Shown: positions 57,460 through 64,000 of the stretch, one piece after another
Position numbering within the stretch: the stretch's first letter is position 1
How the letters are laid out: every line of letters begins with the position of its first letter
Assembly: GCA_947471745.1 (NCBI GenBank)
Contig: CANJKZ010000723.1
Location: 5,993,001 to 6,057,000, forward strand
Reading direction: 5' to 3'
Length of the DNA stretch: 64,000 nt
Source of the DNA: Closterium sp. Naga37s-1
Taxonomy: Eukaryota; Streptophyta; Zygnematophyceae; Desmidiales; Closteriaceae
Notes under the pieces: generated by a model
Database searches by the model: none
What the model saw: the letters and a program-made list of their open reading frames with translations, nothing else
Told to the model about the DNA's origin: nothing
Made by a program: the position numbers and the translations under genes

Positions 57460-57593
57460 TGTGAAAAGGAGAACGCGAATGGATGAACTATGAATGAAGT
57501 GAGTACATATAGGAAACCCTAATTGGGTTGTACCCCCTATGGGATACCCCACTATAGCCTACACAACAGCATAAGCTATATAATGTTCTGACA
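57460..57593 (-). repeat. 5' LTR of copia B2
   Basis: 134 bp, identical to 50294-50427 and followed (plus strand) by AGGTG. Confidence 0.96.
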
Positions 57594-57598
57594 AGGTG

Positions 57599-59155
57599 TG
57601 CCGCGCTAGCTTCCTGCCGACTCAGGAGAGACACGGTAAGTCAGCCTCGGTCGACGGCTTGATGGCGAGGCCGGTAGCGACGTCATGCTTTGCTTATCTC
57701 TTTATCGTGTCGACGCCGACGTGCCCAAGCCTCGCGTACCACCTGTCTGACTTGCACACAGGCGTGACACATTTCTGTATGTCCGCAGAGCTACCACCTC
57801 GGTCGACGTTGACGACGGCTTCGTCGAGCAAGGACGGAGGTCGGTATAGACGACGCGGCCAGTGTAGCGTGCTCAACCAAGCAATACTCGACACAAGCAG
57901 CATTTCGTCGCCATAGTCCTGCAGCTTCACATCACATTCCTACATCTGGCTGGCTAACAGCAGGTTCGCATGTATGCCCAGAACGTAGAGCACGTCGGGG
58001 ACGAGAATCCATTTCCTGACCTCCTGCAGAGCGACAATGCTGCGATTCTCGATGGTCTTCAAAGCCCCGTTGAAGCTGCGCACATGCTTTATGTCGTCGC
58101 TCAGCGCCATATCGACAAATTCCTCCTTTATCGAGCAGCACCACCGTCGGGTTCACTTGCACGGCGGCCCAAACGCCTTGAAGTCCTCGCCAGCATCCGG
58201 CGCCAGCGAGACGCTTCACTACTCCAACCATCGAGCACGACGCCTCCCCGTCGCTTCGATCATTGCCGCTAGAGGAGTCGATGTTCTTTGTCGACGACGT
58301 GTTCTTCGACGCCTGCTTCTCCTTGCGTGGCTTTTTGTCAAGACTTCGATGACCATTGGCAGATCAACTGCGGCCACCCTTGTGATTGTCGTCGTCGGAG
58401 TCGTTGCAGTTGGTACACTCGTAGGAGAGTTGGTTGGGGTCGTCGCAGATCCAGCACTCCCGCCGTCGACCACCCACCACTGCAACAATTGTCCCGCATC
58501 GACTTCGCCTGGTCAACGTCCTTCGTCGACCTCCCACCTCCGCTACCACTTCTGCCTGGCTTTCTACGCTGCCCCTGTTGATGACTTTCCTTTGTCAAGA
58601 CGGCGTAGTTCGCCTACGGAAGGAGCTCCGTGGGCTGCTCTGCCTCCTTCATCGCCTCATCCTTGATGATGCGGCTGATGAGGGATCCTCATCGAGCGAC
58701 CTTCGCACGCCAGACATTGGCTCATTTGGCGCATGAGGTTGTAGCCACTCGGTAGGCCCTTGACGATGTGTGTGGTGTACGACGACGTTGAATAGTCGAC
58801 GCTGGCCATCCGCATGTTGGCAAGGATCCATCAAGCACGGTTGCAGTAGTCCGTCGCCGACTCCTGCTTGCCCATCCTGAGGAGGGGCAGCTGCTCCTCC
58901 AGCTGGCCGATGTACAGGTCGTCCATCGTCTTGTACGTCGACAGGATGAACCGCCGCGCCTGGTGGCCAGCGTCCAGTTGAGTTCGGCACTGTTCAAGGC
59001 GATCTGTACCATGAAGTTCTGCAGGTGAGCCGCGCGGAACTCTGTCCGCATCTCGGCGTCGTCATCTTCTAGCGTCACCACATCCCCGTCTGCGAATGTG
59101 CGTGTACAGTGCGGGACAGGGCTGAAAATGTGCCCCGTCCTGTTGCGATCGTGCT
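57599..59155 (-). pseudogene. Family-A copia relic A2, part 2: GAG-pre-integrase to gag
   Basis: On the minus strand, in decayed frames, I can follow VVDDG-like protease surroundings, a poor zinc-knuckle region (CWICDDPNQLSYECTNC in 58549-58364, where family A has CYICDAPDHLSYDC) and gag (59081-58722: EFRAAHLQNFM). Order and spacing match A1 16820-19380. Similarity ends near 59110, before the gag N-terminus. It is strongly diverged and full of indels. Confidence 0.8.
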
Positions 59156-59160
59156 GTACA
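59156..59160. repeat. Target-site duplication of solo LTR T2 (GTACA)
   Basis: GTACA at 59156-59160 and 60176-60180 frames T2. Confidence 0.92.
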
Positions 59161-60175
59161 TGTTAACGGGAGTTGTGTTTGGCCCCGTCCTTGCTTGGGC
59201 GGAGCCGATCTCGTGGTTGGGTGTGCGGGGGGATGCAGATGACCTGCAGCAGTGGACACGGGGGCCATTGCGAAGGCGCCGAGCTGGAGGACGCCTGGCT
59301 GGAGGGCGCCGAGCTGGAGGTCGCTGAGCTGGAGGGCGCCGAGTAGGAGGGCACCGTCCTGGGCATCTAAGCGGCGTCCTGGACGTCTGGACAACGTCCT
59401 AGGAGGCTGGACACCGACCTGGGCGTCTGGTCGGCGTTCCGGGCTCCTGAATGCCAACCTGGGCGTCCGAATGGCGTCACACGCGCCTGGACCCTAACCT
59501 AGGTGTTGGGACACCGCTTCTGGGGACGCCGGTCTGGTGTAGCCATCGACCGACTGGGCTGGACGACCAGGCGTGGTTGCCTGGTCGACCGAGTTACCCG
59601 GCGTGGTTGCCTGGTCGACCGAGTTACCCGGGCGACGTGTGCGATGGTCGTCGGGGTTGTGTCTACGACGAGGACCTCGGAAGTGGTATCCCGAGGTCGA
59701 CATGGCTGGTAGGTGCAGTCGCTGGCATGTACTCTGCTAGGTGTCTGCGCTGCGCACTTGGCAAGGCGTGGAGCACCAACCAGCTGCGCGCACCTGCGAA
59801 GCAGGTGCACGGTTGTCATGCGAGTGCAACGCTGTGCAACCGACTTGCTGCAGTGTTGGCACACCGTGGACTTGCAATGTTGGCAAGCCGCTTCTCTGCA
59901 ACGCTGGAGCGGTGCGAGCTTGCAACGCTGGATCGCGTCGACCGTGCTGCGCTGGAGGTCGACCGACTTGCTTGCTAGCTTTTTTGTAGTCATTGTTGCC
60001 AACGTTGTTGCTACCATTTTTGTCAATCTTTGATAGAGAAACTCTTGCAAAATTTCCTTGTGAATGTGCAAGCAGAGAACACACAAGCAAACGACTAAGG
60101 AACGACCGCAGAGATCACCCTCATATCCGTGCCTAGCCAGTAGCCTAGCTCCCGTTGAATTAAGTTATCTCCGCA
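59161..60175 (+). mobile_element. Solo LTR T2 (1015 bp)
   Basis: Begins TGTTAACGGG and ends TTATCTCCGCA, with a perfect GTACA duplication and no internal region. It is the same LTR type as T1 (box GGCCCCGTCCTTGCTTGGGC near the 5' end, GGTATCCCGAGGTCGA, and a TTGCAACGCTGG-rich middle). Like T1 it is on the plus strand, antisense to the A-type relic it entered. It carries its own short repeats (GGAGGGCGCCGAGCT at 59280-59345). Confidence 0.92.
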
Positions 60176-60180
60176 GTACA

Positions 60181-60749
60181 GCACGCTCACAATAGTGCGC
60201 GGCACACGCGCGTGCCCTGTGGGGCCACATGCGCGTGCCAGGATCTCTCACGTGTGAAGGTCAACTGGCACCGCCTCGCCAGTCAAACACTCGAGCCCCC
60301 ACATATACCACTCGCTCGCATAAGCCTCCTGTGAAACATTCGATGCTTATGGCACTCCAATGAGACCGCATTAAACACTCGAAGCTCGCCCACATGAGTC
60401 TCGCATGAAATATTTCATGTGGCTTTCATGGGAACTCATTTGAGTTTCATGAGGGCCTCCTTTGAGACTTCGTGGGAGTCTCATTTGAGTGGATCATGTG
60501 AGTCTCATTTGAGCGCATCATGTGAGCTTCATTTGAGCACATCATGTGAGCCTTATTTGAGCGCTCATGAGAACAGTGAAAACAAAGCAGAAAATGTACA
60601 AACACAAAATGAAAATACAAGTGAAAATGAAACACACAAAATGCAAGAACAAATGCGCACAAAACATGACAGAAGACGCACACATACAAAATGCAAAATG
60701 CGACGCAGACTGCTGGTTTACGTGCAAAAATAAATATTTGCATCCAACA
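60181..60749. other. Unassigned sequence with an LTR-like end
   Basis: No gene is visible. A 24-bp tandem repeat is described separately. The right end (GTGCAAAAATAAATATTTGC, then ATCCAACA) resembles, on the minus strand, the TGTTGGGTGCAAA start of family-D LTRs, so part of this may be an LTR. Confidence 0.4.
60493..60564 (+). repeat. Three 24-bp tandem repeats (ATCATGTGAG / TCATTTGAGC)
   Basis: Units 60493-60516, 60517-60540 and 60541-60564 differ at a few bases. Partial TCATTTGAG units extend left to about 60428. In one plus frame they read as an 8-residue peptide repeat (SCESHLSA type), but no gene context supports coding. Confidence 0.8.
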
Positions 60750-60764
60750 CATTTCCCGTCAACA

Positions 60765-62440
60765 CCAGCTATATGGGTTAGTAACGCACTTAGTCTCAGT
60801 ACCAACCACATAGGTAAACAACCAACATACGTACTCTTAGAACCACTTAATCTTTGTACTTACTTCTAGAACCGACCATATAGATTTGTAATGAACGCAC
60901 GCTTAGCACCATTTATTTGGATTAAACAACGCATTTACTCCTAGTATAAACCATACTAGAAAGTAACGCACTTACCCTGACACCAATAATATGGGTAAGT
61001 ATCTGACTTCCTCTTAGTACCAACCATATCGGTAAGTAATGCACCTACTCTTAGTAACAATCATATGGGTAAAAAAGGTACTCGCTTTTGGGATCAACAA
61101 TCTTAGTAGGTAACGGACATCCTCTTAGTACCGACCATATGGGTAAGAAACACACATATTCATAGAACCAACCATATGGTTAAATAGCCCACTTACTCAG
61201 GAACCAACCATATGGGTAAGTAACGCACTTATTTTTAGTACCAACCATATGGGTAGAAAACGCACTTATTCTTGGAACCAACCATATGGGTATGTGATGC
61301 AAGGTATGTAACGCACGCACTCTTGGTACAAACCATATCGGTAAGTAACGCACTTACTTTTAGTACCGACCATATAGGTAAGTAACACACTTCCTCTTTG
61401 TACTCTTGGTACCAACGATATGGGTAAAAAACACACTTACTATCAGTACCAGCTATATCAGTAAATACGCATTTATTATTGGCACCAACCATATAATAAG
61501 TGACGCAATTAGACAACCAACTATACGGGTAAGTAATGCACTTATTCTTAGTACCAACCATTTGGGTAATATCGCACTTCCTCTTAGTACCAACCATGTG
61601 GGCATGAAACGTTCTTACTCTTAGTACCAAAACATATAAGTAAGTCACGCAAATTACTCTTAGTACCAACCATATGGATAAATAACAAGACCAACCAAAA
61701 TGGATAACGCATTTATTCTTGGCACCAACCATATCGGTACGTACAAATCTTATATTTAGTACCAACCAAAATGGGTATGTAACGCACTCATATTTTGTAC
61801 CAACCGTATGGGAAATTAACCACTTATTCTTAGACAAACCATATGGGTATATTATACACTTACTCTGAGTACCAACAATTTGGATAAATATCGCACTAGT
61901 TTTTGCTACTAACCATATGGGTAAGTAATGCACGTAGGTACCAACAATATGGGTAAGTAACGCACATCCTATTAGTAGAAACTGTAGGTAAGTAATGTAC
62001 TTACTCTTGGTACCAACATATAAGTAAGAAACGCACTTCCTATAAGTAAAGCCATGTGGGTAAGTAACGGACTTACTTAAAGTACCAAATTATACACTTA
62101 CTCTTAGTACCAACGTTATCGATAAGTAACGCATTGACTCTTAGAACAAATCATATGGATAATAATGCACTTACTCTTAGTATCTACCTTATAAGTAAAT
62201 AACGCATTGAGTCTTTGAACCAACCATATGGGCAACTAATGCACTTACTCTTAGTACCATCCATTTGGGTAAATAACGGATTTACTCTTAGTTCCAACCA
62301 TATGAATATGTAATAGGCTTACTCTTAGTACCAACCATATGAGGAGGTAACGCATTTACTCTTCGTCCCAACCATATGGGTGTAACATCTATAACATTGC
62401 CACCAACCATATCAGAAAGTAACACAGTTTTGTTCTATTG
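60765..62440. repeat. Degenerate 37-bp satellite array, block 1
   Basis: About 45 imperfect units of roughly 35-38 bp carry TAACGCACTTACTCTTAGTA followed by CCAACCATATGGGTAAG. Units vary by substitutions and small indels. Frames such as 61933-61235 (minus) simply translate the repeat. No coding function is likely. Confidence 0.92.
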
Positions 62441-63390
62441 CCAATGATATACTCCGAAATGCCAACTTTCTCCATGCGAAATCAATGGGAACATACTTGC
62501 CTACGCATAATTGTGTAGCCCATACTTGCCCACGGGACTCCATGAAAACTCGCGGCGATTTACGATCATGACAACTTATGACCACAGGCGACAGTTCATG
62601 AAAACTCCTGAGCAGTTCGCGTTGTTACCGATGAAATTACGAATTCGTCGGAATTACTCTCGCACTATTCGCACAGCTTTGAATGTAGTCGCGCGCCCAA
62701 CGAAACACCCCGCGGCGAATTTATCCTCGGCAAGTGAGGACAAAACACTCGCGCGTGTGGCCAAAACAGTCGTGGGTCAAGGCTCGCGGCCTCAGGCCGC
62801 GCGTGTGCCTCGACTGGCACCCTTCGGCCCTTGCTCCTATGATTGCGCAACAGAGCTCGGGGTCATGGCCTCGAGCCTTGACCAGCGCAAGACTTAGACA
62901 AAGGGGCTGGTCAAAATCTCGAGCCCCACACCCAGCACACCAGAAACTCACCATGAGGTACACAGAAATTCATGAAGAAAACATAAACAAGCCTGAACAA
63001 ACATGAACGAAACATAAACAGTCATGAACGAACATGATCCTACATGAACGCTCATGAACGAACAAGAACAGCACACGAACTCTCATGAACAGGACGCGAA
63101 GGTCCATGAACACTCATGTACCCTCGGAACTTCACACACATTCATGAAACGCCACGAACACACGAAACACACACGAACAATCATGAAAACTCATTAATGC
63201 AACCTCACACTTAAATGCACATAACTTATGAACCGCTAAGGCGATTCATAAACCGTAAACGCTCAAATGCAAACCACACAAATGCGCATTCCACACGACA
63301 CAAATTATCTTTAAAACAATACCTTCAAATTTCACCTTGCTCGACAAATAGGCGACAGGTTGTCGTGCAAAATACGTTTTGCACCCAACA
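62441..63390. other. Non-satellite insert between satellite blocks
   Basis: This stretch breaks the array. It is rich in CATGAAC and TCATGAA words at 62970-63200 and ends GTGCAAAATACGTTTTGCAC then CCAACA (63365-63390). On the minus strand that is TGTTGGGTGC plus a perfect hairpin, the form of a family-D LTR start. I could not find the other end or a target duplication. Frames at 62511-62897 show no known domain. Confidence 0.5.
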
Positions 63391-64000
63391 ATAAGCACGT
63401 AACGCACCTACTTTTTGTACCAATCAGGTGGGTAATTAACCAACTTGTTCTTGGAACCAACCATATGTGTAAGTCACGCACTTACTCTTAGTACCAACAA
63501 TATGGGTAAGTAACGCACCTCCTCCTAGTACAACCATGTGGGTGGGTAATGTTTTTTTTGTTGCCAACCATATGGGTAAGTAATGGATTTACTATTTGTA
63601 CCAACCATATGGGTAATAATGCACTTACTCTTGGTACCAACCTTATTGATAAGTAATGCATTGACTCGTAGAACCAACCATATGGGTAGGAAATGCATCA
63701 ACTCTTTACCAACCATTTGGGAAAATAACGCATAACCATATAGATAAGTAACGCATTACTCTTGGTACCAACTATATGGGTAAGTAACGCACTTTCTCTT
63801 ATTACCAACCATATGTGCACGTAACACGCTTACTCTCAGTAGCAACTATATAGGGAGGTAACACATTTTCTATTGCTATTAGCCATATCGGTAATTAACA
63901 CATTTATTATTGGCACCAACCATATCGGTAAGTAACGCATTTATTTTGGACACCAACCATATGGGTAAGTAGCGCATTTACTCTTAGTACAAACCATTTG
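63391..64000. repeat. Degenerate 37-bp satellite array, block 2
   Basis: The same unit as block 1, continuing past the right edge. Confidence 0.92.

Larger units (their letters stand above)
50294..57593 (-). mobile_element. Complete young Ty1/copia retrotransposon B2 (7300 bp)
   Basis: Two 134-bp LTRs (50294-50427 and 57460-57593) look identical base for base, and the duplication AGGTG is perfect, so this is the most recent insertion in the window. On the minus strand it has a primer site, a 0.8-kb repeat leader, gag-pol and a purine tract. The only lesion I see is a 7-bp deletion in integrase. It is the sister of B1 and lies in A2. Confidence 0.96.

Noticed and set aside
61235..61933. 232-residue minus-strand frame in the satellite
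   Set aside because: It consists of translated 37-bp repeats (MVGTK, YPYG words) with no start context or conservation.
60765..62440. Possible CRISPR array
   Set aside because: Units are contiguous degenerate satellite repeats with no distinct spacers and no cas genes, in a eukaryotic transposon context.
62511..62897. 128-residue plus-strand frame
   Set aside because: No motif or codon pattern supports it, and it overlaps frames on the other strand.

Overview
The window is built almost entirely of nested LTR retrotransposons. I found no ordinary host gene, rRNA, tRNA or CRISPR array. The Ty1/copia elements carry tRNA-iMet-type primer sites (TGGTATCAGAGC) and the Ty3/gypsy element carries a C-terminal chromodomain. 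Together with strong silencing decay this suggests a green-plant lineage. The gag proteins with poly-Gly/Ala-Gly linkers remind me of streptophyte algae such as Closterium, but that is recollection only and untested here.

Left half (1-28460), one nested stack. A degenerate copia of family B (B3, + strand, resumes at 26235) was hit by family-A copia A0 (- strand). A0 is present as 1-496, 7884-10953 and 24891-26234. Copia B1 (497-7883, + strand, 129-bp LTRs, duplication GTTGG) inserted into A0. So did a chromovirus-type gypsy element (10954-24885, 402-bp LTRs, duplication GCCAG). A second family-A copia, A1 (12827-20863, 806-bp LTRs), sits inside the gypsy pol gene. A solo LTR, T1 (17359-18337, duplication GACGA), sits inside A1. 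The deepest path is five levels: B3 > A0 > gypsy > A1 > T1.

Middle (27961-49986). A small family-A fragment is followed by a truncated family-C copia (C1, 28460-32062). Next is a minus-strand family-B fragment (B4) split by an almost complete family-C copia, C2 (32791-39268, duplication CGGTC). After about 680 bp of unassigned sequence come two minus-strand family-D copias, D1 and D2, which share one LTR (43711-44787).

Right half (49987-64000). A decayed family-A copy (A2) is split by copia B2 (50294-57593, - strand). B2 has two identical 134-bp LTRs and the duplication AGGTG, so it is the youngest insertion seen. A second solo LTR, T2 (59161-60175, duplication GTACA), lies at the end of A2. 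From about 60750 to the edge there is a degenerate 37-bp satellite built on CCAACCATATGGGTAAG, interrupted at 62441-63390 by a segment whose end resembles an LTR terminus.

Within each element, gag (capsid and zinc knuckle), protease, integrase, reverse transcriptase and RNase H form one polyprotein in copia order; the gypsy element has RT-RNase H before integrase and ends in a chromodomain. Every polyprotein here carries at least one stop or frameshift except the gypsy pol, which stays in frame across the nested A1 insertion. The region looks like a heterochromatic transposon graveyard with a few recent arrivals.
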